Shown: positions 1-41,791 of the stretch, one piece after another
Layout: each line of letters opens with the position of its first letter
Numbering within the stretch: position 1 is the first letter of the stretch
From: Rhodeus uyekii
Taxonomy: Eukaryota > Chordata > Actinopteri > Cypriniformes > Acheilognathidae
Reading direction: 5' to 3'
Length of the DNA: 64,000 nucleotides
Assembly: GCA_037043235.1 (NCBI GenBank)
Contig: JAWRVZ010000316.1
Coordinates: 145,001 to 209,000 of the forward strand
Position numbers and translations under genes: made by a program
Notes under the pieces: generated by a model
What the model was told of the DNA's origin: nothing
Databases searched by the model: none
What the model saw: only the letters and a program-made list of their open reading frames with translations

Positions 1-276
1 GCTTATAAGATATGATTTACAGTTTAATCTCTTTTGTATTTAGTTGAAAGATTAATAAATAATGTTGTAAATGTGTAAGAGTAATATCACCTGTAGGCAA
101 TAATTATATCCCTTAAAACTCCTCATTGATCGGCAAAATGACATATTTAATCATTTGTTGCATTAAATTGAGCTCAACTCGACACCTTTGCTTCATTGAG
201 TATACAAGTATCTATGAATATGCTAATGATTCATATTATATGCAAATGCCGTGTTTTGTCTCCGTGTTTCTCGCAG
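1..276 (+). other. AT-rich intron upstream of first exon
   Basis: No coding similarity or repeat is recognised. The last 25 bases form a pyrimidine-rich acceptor tract. Small open frames here are not supported. Confidence 0.6.
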
Positions 277-29161
<28,885 letters not shown>

Positions 29162-29738
29162 CAGTAATGCCTTGAGATACGAGCATAATTTGTTTCAGGA
29201 TGAGCTCGTAACTCGAGTTGCTCGTATCTCAAATCATGTTTCCCATAAGAAATAACAGGAAAAAAATTAATCCATTCCAGCTCTCTGAAGAACTCTCTAC
29301 CTTATTAGTGCTAATAACAATGGAAAAACATGTTTTCAATTGCTATAGAGACATAAACACAATTATAATATATAAGGATTTCTCTGATATAAAATAAAAT
29401 GTGGTTTTAATTACCCGTGTTGTGTGTTGGATAGACTCAGAAGCTCATATTGATTATTATTGAACACTCATAACTCGTGCTGCTCCCAGCTTAATACTGG
29501 TGAATCACTCGTTGCCCCCGGTAACCCCCGCTGTAAAACCAAGCTGCCTCTAGTGGAGATCATATGCAATTACCCATAAATGAGGAGCTTGAGCTGCTGC
29601 GAGTGCTGAACACCTCTAGCGTCTGGAAGCTGCTCGTATCTCAAATATTTACTTGTATCTCAAAGCAAAAATTGCTCAGGCTTGCTCATATCTCTGAATA
29701 TTCGTATGTCGGGACGCTCGTATCTCAAGGTGTTACTG
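29162..29738. mobile_element. Tigger-like MITE family, copy 1
   Basis: It starts CAGTAATGCCTTGAGATACG and ends ATCTCAAGGTGTTACTG, an inverted pair. The body shares long blocks with copies at 33590 and 45041, including ACTCATAACTCGTGCTGCTC and CAAGCTGCCTCTAGTGGAG. It is non-coding; the short open frame starting MQLPINEELELL is shared with copy 2 and belongs to the repeat. Confidence 0.8.
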
Positions 29739-30866
29739 TTTTATGCTTATTCTATTTCTTTTTCCAGAAGATACTTCACACTGCTTAGGAGTTAATCTAA
29801 TTGGCTAAATGCATTGTAAAAGACACTCAGACACTAAGCTATCAAATAACAACTGTTTTGCGTTTTGAAAAATGATTATTCATTTTGTCATAAATTTAGC
29901 TAAACATCGTTAAGAGCTGATCACAATGATTAATGCATTAAAAAGTTGATTTTATAAGCTTTCAAATGAGACTCGTTTTAAAATGATGCGACGTTGTGTT
30001 TAAAGGTTTAATATCCAATGTTGGTCAGTGCTTTTGATGATTCATATCATCTATTTTTGTCCAAGTCCATTTTGGATGATTCATATAGCAAAAGTATAGA
30101 TTTGGGGTTGATTTAACAATGGAACGACGAGCGTATATTGCTAGTCACGTCTCTTCACATCTGGTTGGAACACGATGTTTTCAGCATTTAACTTGTCATG
30201 AATGATTCCTTCATTCCTCCACTCTGCTCCATTTTCACCCACTGAACCAAAAAACTAGTGGAAAAATCCCACGGATGAGCAAACCATATCTCCAGACTTC
30301 AGAACAGCATAGTGATGGCCTGGAGGTGCGTTTTCAACAGGTTATCCTTACTTAAAAATGTATAAAAATGTAAATTGCTTTCCTGATCGTGTTTATATAG
30401 ATGCATGTAAAAGCCAAAGACTAATTTCTGCATTTTCTGAGCTGAATGCTGAGGTATTTTTATAGAGGCTGTGTGAGATTTCATGACTGAACCTGTCCAA
30501 TTAATGACAGAGAGAGAGAGAGGGAGAGAGAGGGAGGAAGAGAGAGAGAGAGGGAGAGAGAGAGAGAGGGAGGGAGAGAGAGAGAGAGAGAGAGAGGTCT
30601 GTGCTGATGGATTCAGCAGTTTTTTTTGCAGTCTAGATGGAGGGTGGTTTTATTTTCCTGCAATTTTCTTTCCATTTCTGCGTTTAAAAGCGAGTCAGGT
30701 TTGCTTCACGGTTTGGTTGTGTGTGCTATTGATTTGCTTCTCTTTGTGTGTCTTGTTGTGAGTCTTTTAATGTTTCTCTCCGTCTCGCTGGCTGCTTTTC
30801 CCGTCTCCACGGAGACTAGCCGAGTCTCTCAGGATCTCGTTCAGCCGCTTCAGCCCCTCACCTCTG

Positions 30867-30898
<32 letters not shown>

Positions 30899-31231
30899 AG
30901 CATACGCACGTCTCATCCTCTGATGTATACGACGACCTACTTTATCATCACACACACACTTGCGGCTGGTCTCGTCTCATATCAGTCCCTGCTGTCCAGA
31001 CTCACTTAGAGTTATAGACCCAGAGACACGCGCGTGACCGCAGAGGACACGCATACATCTGAACCGAAAGAGTGGCGTCTGGCTGTTCTCTTTGTCTCCG
31101 TGTGATCTCAGTGTATTCATCATGAACTTGAGTATCGGCCTGACAAATGCAGACCTGTAGCCTCAGCTCTGCCTCCATTGTGTTTGTATTTCCACCTCAT
31201 GAAGGTCAAATCTCACCGGCTTATGAAAGAA
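29739..31231 (+). other. intron, unique with a (GA)n run
   Basis: A (GAGAGG)n purine tract lies at about 30507-30597 and short (TC)n-(CA)n at 30867-30899. No exon or mobile element is recognised. Confidence 0.5.
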
Positions 31232-31345
31232 CTGCATTTACATTCCTGCATTTATCAAACGCTTTTATCCAAAGAAAAAATCCCTTTCCCTGGGAATCGA
31301 ACCCATGACCTTGATGTTGCAAGCGCCACTCTCGACACAGGAAAT
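31232..31345 (-). mobile_element. tRNA-derived SINE, truncated copy
   Basis: On the minus strand a pol III B-box-like GGGTTCGATTCCCAG follows a tRNA-like GCGCTTGCAACATCAAGGTC, and the GGATAAAAGCGTTTGATAA tail follows. The middle section present in the other two copies is missing. Confidence 0.7.
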
Positions 31346-31982
31346 CTACTTCAACTACTCGTTTTTAAATATTCCCAGTCCCCTGATATTATCTGCTTCA
31401 AACAGTACAATGCCCATGATAATATTCATTAACTCTACAATCAGTAAATCCACTTCACCAACTATTTACTCTAAAACAGCAACACTATGAAGAACAACCG
31501 CAAAAACAGAAGTTCAAACACAATATTTTAAAGATATTTTTCTTCTGGCGCATAAGGCATTGTGCTATTCAATTATTATAAACATGAACAACATGGTTTT
31601 CTGTAAAGCTTCCCTGAAACCATGTGTATTATGAAAAGCGCTTTACAAATAAATTATAACCAATAAATCTACACTATTTGCTGTTTTGAGGTAATTGACC
31701 TCTCCTGATTATAATAATGGTTTAATTCTGAAACGCACTTCAATATAAAACGATGCATGTTGGTCTCATTTGATACTGAAAATGAAGACTGGCGGCTAGT
31801 TGGACATACTAGTTCTCAAGACACAGTCTTGGCATAATAGCGATGTTAATGCAACTGGCAGCTGGGTTAGGCTTTAGTTCAATTAGGATGTTTAAGTAGC
31901 TTGTATAAAGATGCTTTAGAAAATCTTGAGCCAAAACAATGGCACTGGTGTGTTTTATTGAAGGGAATTGAGTGTGAGAATA

Positions 31983-32963
31983 CAGCCATGGTCAAAGTGG
32001 CTGACACTCTTGGCAAATCTGAACAAAGCCTGTCAAAATAAATTGGCATTGTTAATTCCTTTTGATCTTTAATTAAAAAAAGATCTAACCTTTGACTGAA
32101 GTAAAATAATTGAAAATGTGAGGAAAATCGCTTTGAAATAAATGTTTTTTCTCCAAACCATGTTGGCCACAATTATTGGCACCCTTTTATTAAATACTTT
32201 TTGCAACCTCCTTTTGCCAAGATAACGGTTCTGAGTTTCTCCCAATGCCTGATGAATTTAGAGATTGGAGATCATTCAGATCTCCAGCTCCTCTTCTGTT
32301 CATCCCCTCATCTTCTACAGGGTTCAGGTCAGGGGACTGGACTGGACTGGACTGGGACGGTCAGGGCTGAAGCTTCATTTGTGCTCAGTGACACATTTCT
32401 GCATTGATTCTGATGTTTGTTTTGGATCATTGTCCTGATGGAGGATCCAAACACAGATCATTATAAGATTTCCAATAGAGGCCGTCAAGTTTTGATCCAT
32501 TATCTGTTGGTATTTGCTGGAATCCACGATACCTTGGATCTGAACAAGAATTCCAGGACCTCCGACAGAAAAACAGGCCCACAACAATAAAGATCCAGCT
32601 GTATATTTAACCGTGAGCATGGGGGGTGTTTTATCCCTGTTTGCACCAAAGCCATCTGGTGGGTTTTCTGCCCAAAACCTCTTTTTTAGCTTCATCTGAC
32701 CACAGAATCCAGTCGTTTCAGTCATGTCTGACAACTGAATATGCTGAAGTTTATTTTTGGATGAGCGAGAAGGATTTTTCCTGAAACCCTCCCAAACAAC
32801 AACATGTGCTGATGTTTTTTTTAGGCTTTCTGACCCACGACTGAACTCATCTCTCCAATTCTTCAATGAAAGATTAGATATTAGAGGTTTAAAAAAACTA
32901 AATCTAAGATTTATTTTTACAGCCACCGTTGTTCATATTTACCAATAGTTCTGACCATGCCTG
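31983..32963 (-). mobile_element. Tc1/mariner element, 981 bp, decayed
   Basis: The ends are CAGCCATGGTCAAAG and, reverse complemented, CAGGCATGGTCAGAA. TA flanks both sides (31981-31982 and 32964-32965), the target site of Tc1/mariner. The minus strand carries a transposase remnant. Full fish Tc1 elements are usually 1.2-1.6 kb, so this copy is shortened. Confidence 0.88.
32173..32926 (-). pseudogene. Tc1-like transposase remnant
   Basis: The enzyme is a DDE transposase that cuts and pastes the element. Visible motifs are LLLWACFSVGGPG (the usual LWGCFS block), SSKYQQIMDQNL and HQDNDPKQTSES, which contains the second catalytic Asp region. The best open stretch is 184 codons (32375-32926), about half the usual 340, and the N-terminal DNA-binding domains are mostly gone. 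The C-terminal end (KGGCKKY) is in another frame and stops at 32173, showing a frameshift. It is not functional. Confidence 0.85.
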
Positions 32964-33589
32964 TATTTATACACTGATATATTATGTAAGTACAAATTAC
33001 TTTCAGATAAATCGGCTCAGACATGCATTTCAGTCTCCGGCTAGGCTTAACTCTTTTCTGTGGAAACCGATGGTTTATATATGAACAGGAGACTGGTGTG
33101 TGTGAAATGATTGCTTTATTGCTACTTTCACACTGTTTAGATCAATATCTTCCTGCTTGACCCTCATTTGCTCACTCATTTGTAGTGAAGTCGTTCGACT
33201 TTTAAAGGTCGACAGGATGTTTGGCTGTCGTCCACCTCGTGTCTCAGCTGAATGTTAATTGAGTCCCACTTACATAAAACCAAATGTCTTAAATGCTTCT
33301 CCCTGATTGTGTGTGAGGGTTTGGCAGTATTTGAGGAGATTCACACATGGGAGTTTTAAAGACTCAGTATCTGAAAGCTCTTGCTTCATATTTATACCAA
33401 GAGGAACAAATTATTTGTTTAATTAAAATAAATGAAATTATAATATTATTGTTTGTATTTATAAGACTGGATGCAATATTCCTGACACTGAGCTCTGGTC
33501 TAGAATGTTTCAAATTCTTAGTCATTGATTTTATGGAAATAAGAATTAAAGTATATTACAAAAACATATGTAAACTTCAATTGTACGTT
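32964..33589 (+). other. intron, unique
   Basis: No repeat, exon or motif recognised. Confidence 0.45.
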
Positions 33590-34237
33590 CAGTAATACCT
33601 TGAGATACGAGCATAATCCGTTACAGGACGAGCTCATTACTCATATTGCTCGTATCTCAAATCATTTTCCATGTATTGTATTAGTGTATTAGTAGCATGT
33701 ATTAGTGCTAATAACAATGGAAAAAAACATGTTTTTAATTGCTATAGAGACACAAAATTATAGTATATAAGGATTCCTGTGATATATAATATAATGTGGT
33801 TTTAATTGAGTTCTTTCGAGTCAATACAGTAGTGGCTAATGACGGCATGTGAGGAGGAGGAGGAGGAGGAGGAGGGATAACGTAGATAACGCAAACACAA
33901 TACGGAAGTGTAGTGTTTCTTCCCGTGTTGTGTATTGGATTGGATAGACTCAGAAGCTCATATTGATTATTATTGAACACTCATAACTCGTGCTGCTCCC
34001 AGCTTAATACTGGTGAATCACTCGTTGCCCCCGGTAACCCCGCTGTAAAACCAAGCTGCCTCTAGTGGAGATCATATGCAATTACCCATAAATGAGGAGC
34101 TTGAGCTGCTGCGAGTGCTCGTCTGGAAGCTGCTCGTATCTCAAATATTTACTTGTATCTCAAAGCAAATGTTCGAGTGCTTGTTTGTGTCTCGGAATAC
34201 TCGTATGTCGGGATTCTCATATCTCAAGGTATTACTG
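33590..34237. mobile_element. Tigger-like MITE family, copy 2
   Basis: It starts CAGTAATACCTTGAGATACG and ends ATCTCAAGGTATTACTG followed by TA. It has the same internal blocks as copies 1 and 3 plus a (GAGGAG)n stretch at about 33850-33876. Confidence 0.82.
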
Positions 34238-35760
34238 TATATTGATTATTGTAATATAGGGTGAAATGTGCCGAACCGTCACAACAACAACAACAAAAAA
34301 AAAGTACAGATCCTATCTTTTAAGGCAAATATTTTTTATTTAAGTTTTGGGTGAAATATGACTTGGCCTTGTTTTCCCGAGTTGGTTCTGGTACATTCTG
34401 TTCTCATATCACTGCTTGTCCTCATATTTCTTGTCCCCAGAAGATCGTCACGTCTAAATCCTTCATAACGTTTCTCTTAATACCTCCTTGTTTTGTTCCT
34501 CTCGGGCCGTTGGAACACATCGCTCGTCTGCTGTGTTTGTCTATAAGGGTCTCAATCTTAATGTGTCCTTCATAAAACAGTCCACAGAACAGACCACCTG
34601 CTTCAACGATTCCCAAAAGCCCAGATATAAAGTCAGGTCTTAATGTCCTCATAAACCCAGAGGTTCCCTGAAGTGCGCTGATATGAGCGTGTGTGTTTAT
34701 ACGGGCTGTTCTTATCTCTGTGGTGTGGTTTTGTGCCATTAACCGCTGCTTTACGGTCCCTCCGAGTCCGCCGTCCGCTTATATTGGAAGCCGTTTTGTG
34801 CGGCTCAGCTGGTGGGATGATGGTAGGAAATTGCTCTCGACCAGCCAATCGAAAGTAAAAGGACTTCCGTAATATCTTCGGAATGTTCTTCCTACCGTTT
34901 TATTCTCTCTCTCCCTCCATCTGGTTATCTGCGTTTTCATACATTTAATTTGTCCTATTATAACTGATAATGAAAAGGAGTCATATAAATGAAAACAGGA
35001 TTTTTCTTGCACTTTTTGCAATAAAGATTTTAAAGACTGCAGCCCACACAAAATGCAAAAGTTTATTAATCCCCGAGTTAACTTAATGTTTGACTATTAT
35101 CGTTTTTCAGCAGCTTGATCTGTGGAGATTAATAGTAGAGTGAACGGTGGCCATTTACAGTCTTAAAGGTACAGTAGCGTAGTCTCGTCACATTCATTTA
35201 TCTAGCATTTTATACATTACATTAGGTTTTGTGGTTAAAAAAACAGCTAAATAACGGTTAAGGCCTGTTCACACCAAGAACAATAACTATATCAATAACT
35301 GTACTTGCGTCCATACACACAATATTGTTCTGTTTATTCTGTAATTGCAATTTTGTTGTCTGCCACTTTAAGTGCTCTTTATTTATGGATGGATTCTGAT
35401 TGGCTGCTCTTATTTTTTCAGAGCAAATCATTCATTATTGTTGCACTTCGACGCCGCATTGAGTATACCCAAGTTTGAGTTTTGTTGAACTTTCTCATGA
35501 GGCAAATGGAAAATATCTGTACAAACAATAATAATGACCATAAATCACAGCCAGAGTCTCGGGGAGAGTAAATTGCTGAAACTGTCTAGAGAGAATAAGA
35601 TGAATTTTCTCCCTGTGTGAAATTAATGCTGTTAATGTTTAAGATGTGGGTTTGTTTACAACTAATATTAGTCGGATTTCACGTTGGTAATTTGATTTCT
35701 ATTAAAAGATCCAGATGTTTTTTTTAAAGAAAATTGAATGCTGCTGTGAGGATGATTTCC
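34238..35760 (+). other. intron, with part of a dispersed repeat
   Basis: From about 35264 the sequence GGCCTGTTCACACCAAGAAC and the following ACAATAACTATATCAATAAC resemble the end of a known style of cyprinid hAT-like repeat; the other end is not found. No exon seen. Confidence 0.45.
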
Positions 35761-35915
35761 TCTGCCTCAAACAGTAGAGAGTGGCGCTTGCAACATCAAG
35801 GTCATGGGTTTGATTCCCAGGGAAAGCAAGAACTGATTAGAATGTCAATGTGTTTCTTGAATGCAATGCAAGTCGCTTTGGATAAAAGCGTCTGATAAAT
35901 GCACAAATGTAAATA
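35761..35915 (+). mobile_element. tRNA-derived SINE
   Basis: A tRNA-like GTGGCGCTTGCAACATCAAG precedes the B-box-like GGGTTTGATTCCCAG. The 3' tail AAGTCGCTTTGGATAAAAGC with GTCTGATAAATGCACAAATG is shared by many fish SINEs and their partner LINEs. It shares a block (GAATGTCAATGTGTTTCTTG) with the copy at 46025. Confidence 0.8.
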
Positions 35916-37877
35916 AGGGTGTTGTGGTTGGTTTGTGCTAGAGGGCAACACTGAGTCGTGCCATCTAAAGAACATTGTTTTTGAAGGATAGAAGAAGAAA
36001 AGTATTGGATCTGCTGTTTTTATGCAGAGTTTAGAACAAGAACTAAAACATAAACGACAAAGAAGGATGTGCTGTTATATTTTTTCACACTCTTCTGTCT
36101 AACACTCACGGCCAAAGTATAGACGTTTTTTCAAAGCAGAGCCATCTTTGATTTTTAACCGGAGTAAAAGCGAGGCTGTGAGGGACAGACGTGCATCTCT
36201 TCACTGGGTTGAACTGTTGTTTAATGCATTTTTGGATTGTTGTGCTGACAAAACACTGCAAAAATATCTTTCCACGAAATGTCAGTAGACGAGAAACTCC
36301 AGACAGCATGAGCTGTAGAAGATAAGTGATGTAAGAGCTTTGTACAGCGGGTTCCTTCACGAAGTCTCTCCCTCACAGCATCACCTGTCATGGCGCTGCC
36401 CTGGATAAGGTCTGTTCTCTGGGTTTAAGAGGTGTGTGTTTGCGGTTCTAGTATTTCAACTCGAGTTCCAAGAGGTCCTGAATTTAAATATCCTTTAAAT
36501 ATGGAGATCCAGACTATACTTTTTTGGAACAGTCATACATCTCCATCATGGCAGCTCTTTTTTTGTGTAAAATAGTAAATCCTGATCACTCATAATAGTC
36601 ATCAAACATGAGAACCTTGGTCCCTGAGAGCCAAAGCGGTGAATTGTTACTAATTTTTACGCAGATCTCCCAACCGGATATGGATAAAAAAAAGTAATCA
36701 GACTGTTTTCACATAAAGACATACGGCACAATGAAGGCCTTCAGACTTAGAAAACACAATTGAAGGTGCAGGGTTTACCTCTTATGAAAAGCGTTTTTAT
36801 ATTTTGCATAAAGTAATAAACTACTAAAAACCTACAATGTACATAATCTAAATAATCAAAACTCTCATCATGAGCACAAAACAAAAGTAAACTAGTAATA
36901 TCAAAGTTCCTTTTGAAGTCCTTTCCCATCTATAACATTGTTCTTAATAAATTAATAATTCTAAATGTATGGAACTAAATGTGCCACACCTTAACCCAAA
37001 CCCGTTTAATTCAACAGTGGGTCATTTCATGATTTGTCTTTTCTGCTCACTGTGTTTCTGCTACTTGTGTTAAAATCCCTCATCGTCTGCGGCTCCTCCT
37101 GTGGAGCTTCTCGTCTTTATCGGGAGAGAGAAGCAACACACACGGAGCAGAAGGGATTGAATTAAGCGTGTTTGGCTCTACATGAAACTATTAGATCAGG
37201 GGTGTCACACTTTTTTGGCTTGTGAGCTACTTATAAAATTATCTATCTACTATAAAAATATATAACATATATTTATTTATGACTATATTGATAATTCATT
37301 ATATGAACAATATATGTGCGGACAACTGAGACTTCAATTCCTCCAACCTTCTTCTCGCTTTTCGGAGGGTAGTCCGTGTCGCAGTTTTTATGAACCGTCT
37401 GAAAATGCCGCTCCACATTTCCCTTCTTCGGTATAGCAAAGACAGATTGAGGCAAACGCACTTCCAAAATGACAGTGGAAAAAAACTTCCAGCTCTCACT
37501 CCGAAAGGAAGTGGTCAGTATTTGACGACTTTGTCCAGCTCCCACACTCATTTTATACCCTTTCTGAAGTTTAAAAGAAATTAATCAGAGTCTCGCTTGC
37601 TGGAGTTTAGCAGCACTGGCACCGTTGTGGGCATGCGCCATGACACGTGTCAGAAAAGGTCAGAGGTCAGACTGGCTGACCTGTACGTCAATCAATTGAC
37701 ATTTCATAGTGAGGACGGATGATGGACTGACGTCTGCTTTAGTTCCATGCGATCCACCGACACTGCCTTTGCGATCGACGTATTTGGTTCAGAATGGTGT
37801 AATTATGTCCTGTGGTTCAGATGAAACCAAGGGTTTGAATATCACGTTTAGTGTTGTTTTCATCTAAAATTATTATA
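35916..37877 (+). other. intron, mainly unique
   Basis: At 37199 the phrase CAGGGGTGTCACACTTTTTTG resembles an hAT-type end, but no matching opposite end is found. No exon recognised. Confidence 0.45.
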
Positions 37878-38503
37878 CAGTAGTACCTCGAGATACAAAA
37901 GGCTCAACTTACGAAAAATCCAAGTTACGAAAGCAAAGACGAATACTTTTACTGCTCTACATACGAAAAGTTTTCAAGATACGAAAGGTTTCTGAAAGTC
38001 CGAGATTCGCCCCATAACAATTTTGAAACTCGCACCGCACGCCGCCATCTTAGTTATAGTAGACTCGCCACCATCCTCCTGCTCTCCCATTGGTTCCTGA
38101 TGCTAGCCAAGCCATGAGATCCTTCTCTCTAATTGGACAGCATCCCTCCCATCATCTTCTATACGTACGTGCTGGCGTGCTTTAGCTCAGCCACTCCGCG
38201 CCCCAAACTTTATATTTTTTATGTGTTTTCGTAAAGTTAAGTGTACATACGCATGTTATCTGCCGTTTGTCCTCCTCCTCCTCTGCCGCCACTTTCGGAG
38301 ATAGCCTCACTCGAAAGGTAAGCTTCGACATTTTACGTTATTTCATTGTTTATAGGTCAATTTAGCTTTATTATGAAATTTAATGGGGTGTTTTTGGAGG
38401 GCTTGGAACGGATTAGCCATTTTACATGTAAAATGTGTTCCAAAAACTCATTATACGAAGGCCGCCTCGGAACGGATTAATTTCGTATCTCGAGGTACCA
38501 CTG
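37878..38503. mobile_element. Tigger/pogo-like element A, 626 bp
   Basis: It starts CAGTAGTACCTCGAGATAC and ends with its complement GTATCTCGAGGTACCACTG, with TA at 37876-37877 and 38504-38505. The right half resembles the element at 20187-20935 (shared GGAACGGATTAATTTCGTA). Confidence 0.85.
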
Positions 38504-38505
38504 TA

Positions 38506-38840
38506 CAGTAATTCCTCGCCACTTCGCGGTTCAAGTTTCACAGCCTTAGTGCATCTAGTTGTTTTTTTTTCAAAAAATATTCATTGAAAAATAAAAACTC
38601 AAAAATACCGCCATATTGCGGAAAGCAGCGTTGCTTCACAGTGATGCGAGAGAAACCGTTTCCCAGGATGCCAGACAAAGAGAGAAACTCTCTCAGAGGC
38701 TTTGTACTGCACTGGCACTCGACCAATGAGAGCACGAGTGGATGTATCCCGTGAGCTGATTGGCTGATCCTACTTCGTGGATTTTCACCTATCGCGGGGG
38801 GTTCCGGTCCACATTAACCGCGATAAATGTGGGATTACTG
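38506..38840. mobile_element. Tigger/pogo-like element B, 335 bp
   Basis: It starts CAGTAATTCCTCGCCACTTC and ends GTGGGATTACTG followed by TA (38841-38842). It shares the TA at 38504-38505 with element A. CGCGATAAATG near its right end is typical of Tigger termini. Confidence 0.8.
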
Positions 38841-40380
38841 TATCTCTTATTATTATCACCTATAATATTTATACAGAGTAGTTAATTCGTAAGTTACGGG
38901 TTATGCACCAAAGTTTGTTCAATAACCCGTCAGATGATGGTTGACGGATGCATGCGCTCGGGTTTTAGCTTCTAATGGATGAATATTTGTGCATGAATGA
39001 CATTTCTTTGTTTTGAGTGTGAAGAGGAATCGAGTGAATGCATAATCTTGCTCATGTTGCGGGCCATGCATTAACCTCAGCATCTCCTCCCGATACCCAC
39101 AGTCCACTTGTGTCGTCTCTTTGTGGTTTAGTATTCTGTGCGCATTGCACATCTCGTGTTGTTTTTGAAGCGGTTTGCTGTTGTTCAGCCTGTAATGTGT
39201 TTATATGATAGAGGCATTGTGTGAATGCAGGTTTAATGCTCTCTAGAAACGGCGTTTGCACATTTAAGGTGCCCGTCTTTTTCTAAAAGGTGAAGTTTGG
39301 TCTCCGTCTGTTTTCTGACCCTCTTCTCGCATTCGGGTTGCGTAACGTGTTGGTTTGCGGCATTCATACCTCCTTTATCGCCCTCCAACACATCTGTTCG
39401 TCGGCCTCACCGGCTCTGCCAAACGCAACAGATTATCAAGCAAGCCGTCTGCGCCTTTGTGCGGCCGCCGTTTCTCCGTTCCAGCATCGCTTTGCATTCA
39501 AATGCTGCACGTCCGCTGCAGTCGCAGATACGTTTTAACGCGCTTGTGCCGTTTAATCTGCGCTTTATCTTTAGAAGATTATCCACTTTTTAAACGAGCT
39601 CCAGAGAGAGAGAAGGGGAAGTGTGTTCTTTTGTGAATTTAAATTCTTATCCCCGTTTAGGAGGATGGAGAGAGAGAGAGAGAGGGAGATTTCTAATGGG
39701 GATTTGGAGAACGGCTGGTAAATAGGCAAAGAACTGTGAAAACAGATAAATCACGCTCCACATGCGAGCGACCCACAGAAGCCGCCGTGCGCTCGTCGAA
39801 TCTGACCCAGTGCGCCTCACAAAGGAGAGAAATCTTCATGTCTTGGCATTTATGTGACATCTCAAATATTAAAGCGTTTTCCTCCTCCAGTGGGCGAGAG
39901 CGATGTCGAGAAATGCACACAAACATGCAGCGTTGATTGAAGACGGAGATTGTGTTTAATTTGATTTTTTTAACCACGCATCCCGCAGGCTTTAAGCTCG
40001 CAGTGGCGCATTTTATGTCGCGAGCGTTTGATGCTTCTAATAACTGGGAGAAACCACAGAGAGATGCGTCTTCAAAGATACAGATGACAAGATATCAGAA
40101 GTCGCACACGTGCTCTTATCGCGGCAGAGAAGCGGATCTGGGGCCGCGTTCGGCCGTTTACGCGTGTGCAATTAAATTAAGCTGAGGGAGATGACACGGC
40201 TGTGAGATTATCAGAGATTTCTGCTGCGTGTTATCAAATATCATCAAAGTTGAAGAGTTATACTGTACTTTACACACACACACACACAGGCTCACAGGAT
40301 TGCACACATAGAGTGAAACTAATTTGCATTTTCAAAGAAATTAAAGCCTTGTGCCTAAAGCCGATAGCAGCATGCTTGTG
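38841..40380 (+). other. intron, complex unique sequence
   Basis: The stretch 39240-40190 is relatively GC-rich and non-repetitive with a (GA)n at 39668-39686. Open frames of 60-98 codons occur, but they overlap each other and show no family similarity. Confidence 0.4.
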
Positions 40381-41368
40381 CTCTCTCTCTCCCCCTCTTT
40401 TCTCTCTCTCTCTCTCTCTCTCCCCCCCCTCTTTTTTCTCTCTCTCTCTCTCTCTCCCCTCCTCTGTCTCTCTCTCCCTTTTCTCTCTCTTGCATTCTCT
40501 CTCATATTCTCTCTTTCTCATTCTCTCCATCTCTATCTCTCTCTCTCTCATTCTCTCTCGTATTCTCTCTTTCTGCCTTTTCTCTCTCTCCTCCTTCTCT
40601 CTCTCATTCTCTCTCTATCCTCTCTCCTTTCCCTCTCTCTCCCTCTCCATCTGTCTCTCTCTCTCTCATTCTCTCATCTGTCTCTCTCTCTCTCATTCTC
40701 TCTCTATCCTCTCTCCTCTCCCTCTCCCTCTCCATCTCTATCTCTCTCTCTCGTATTCTCTCTTTCTGCCCTTTCTCTCTCTCCCCCTTCTCTCTCTCAT
40801 TCTCTCTCTATCCTCTCTCTCTCCTTTCCCTCACTCTCTCCATCTCTGTCTCTCTCTCCTTTCCCTCCCTCGCTCTCTCCATCTCTGTCTCTCTCTCTCT
40901 CTCTCATTCTCTCCGTATCTATCTCTCTCTCATTCTCTCTCTATCCTCTCTCCTCTCCATCTCTATCTCTCTCTCGTATTCTCTCTTTCTGCCTTTTCTC
41001 TCTCTCCCCCTTCTCTCTCTCATTCTCTCTCTATCCTCTCTCTCTCCTTTCCCTCTCTCTCTATCTCTCTCATTCTCTCTCTCCTTTCCCTCTCTCTCCC
41101 TCTCCATCTCTCTCTCTCTCATTCTCTCTCTCCTTTCCCTCTCTCTCTCCATCTCTGTCTCTCTCTCTCCTTTCCCTCTCTCTCCCTCTCCATCTCTCTC
41201 TCTCTCATTCTCTCTCTCCTTTCCCTCTCTCTCTCCATCTCTGTCTCTCTCTCTCCTTTCCCTCTCTCTCCCTCTCCATCTCTCTATCTCTCTCTCTCAT
41301 TCTCTCCGTCTCTATCTCTCTCTCATTCTCTCTCACCTCTTTCTCTCTCCCTCTCTCTCTTTCTGCCT

Positions 41369-41430
<62 letters not shown>

Positions 41431-41791
41431 CCCTCTCTCTCTCTACCTTTTCTCTCTTATATTCTCTCTCATATTCTCTCATATTCTTTCTCATTCTCTC
41501 TATCTCTCTCTCTCCCCTCTCTCTCTCTCTCATTCTCTCTTATATTCTCTCTCATATTCTCTCTTTCTCATTCTCTCCGTCTCTCTCTCTCTCCCTCTCT
41601 TTCTCAGTCTTTCTATGCTCTCTCTCTTTCTCTCCTCTCTCTCTCTCACTCTTTCTATCCTCTCTCTCTTTCTCTCCTCTCTCTCTCTTATTCTCTCTCT
41701 TTCTCTCTCTCCCCCCCTCTCTCTTGCTCCCCCCCCCTCTCTCGCACTCTCTCTTATTCTCTCTCTCCTCTCTCTCCTCCCTCTCTCTCAG
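40381..41791. repeat. 1.4-kb polypyrimidine (TCTC)n array
   Basis: Nearly every base on the plus strand is C or T, with CATTCTCTCT and CTCTCCATCTC blocks recurring in longer repeated segments. Ser/Leu-rich open frames of about 500 codons, and Arg/Glu-rich ones on the other strand, are repeat products. Confidence 0.95.

Noticed and set aside
31290..31330. tRNA gene
   Set aside because: The B-box-like sequence belongs to a SINE. There is no full cloverleaf, and the same tail recurs at 35761 and 46025.
29564..34264. Related short open frames starting MQLPINEELELL at 29564 and 34076
   Set aside because: They are shared only because both lie in copies of one MITE. They diverge and stop soon after.
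36376..36411. Possible small exon between ccctcacag and gtctgt
   Set aside because: It does not match any formin segment and has no supporting context.
37199..37680. Second hAT element starting CAGGGGTGTCACAC
   Set aside because: Only one end is visible; I could not find a matching inverted end or target duplication.
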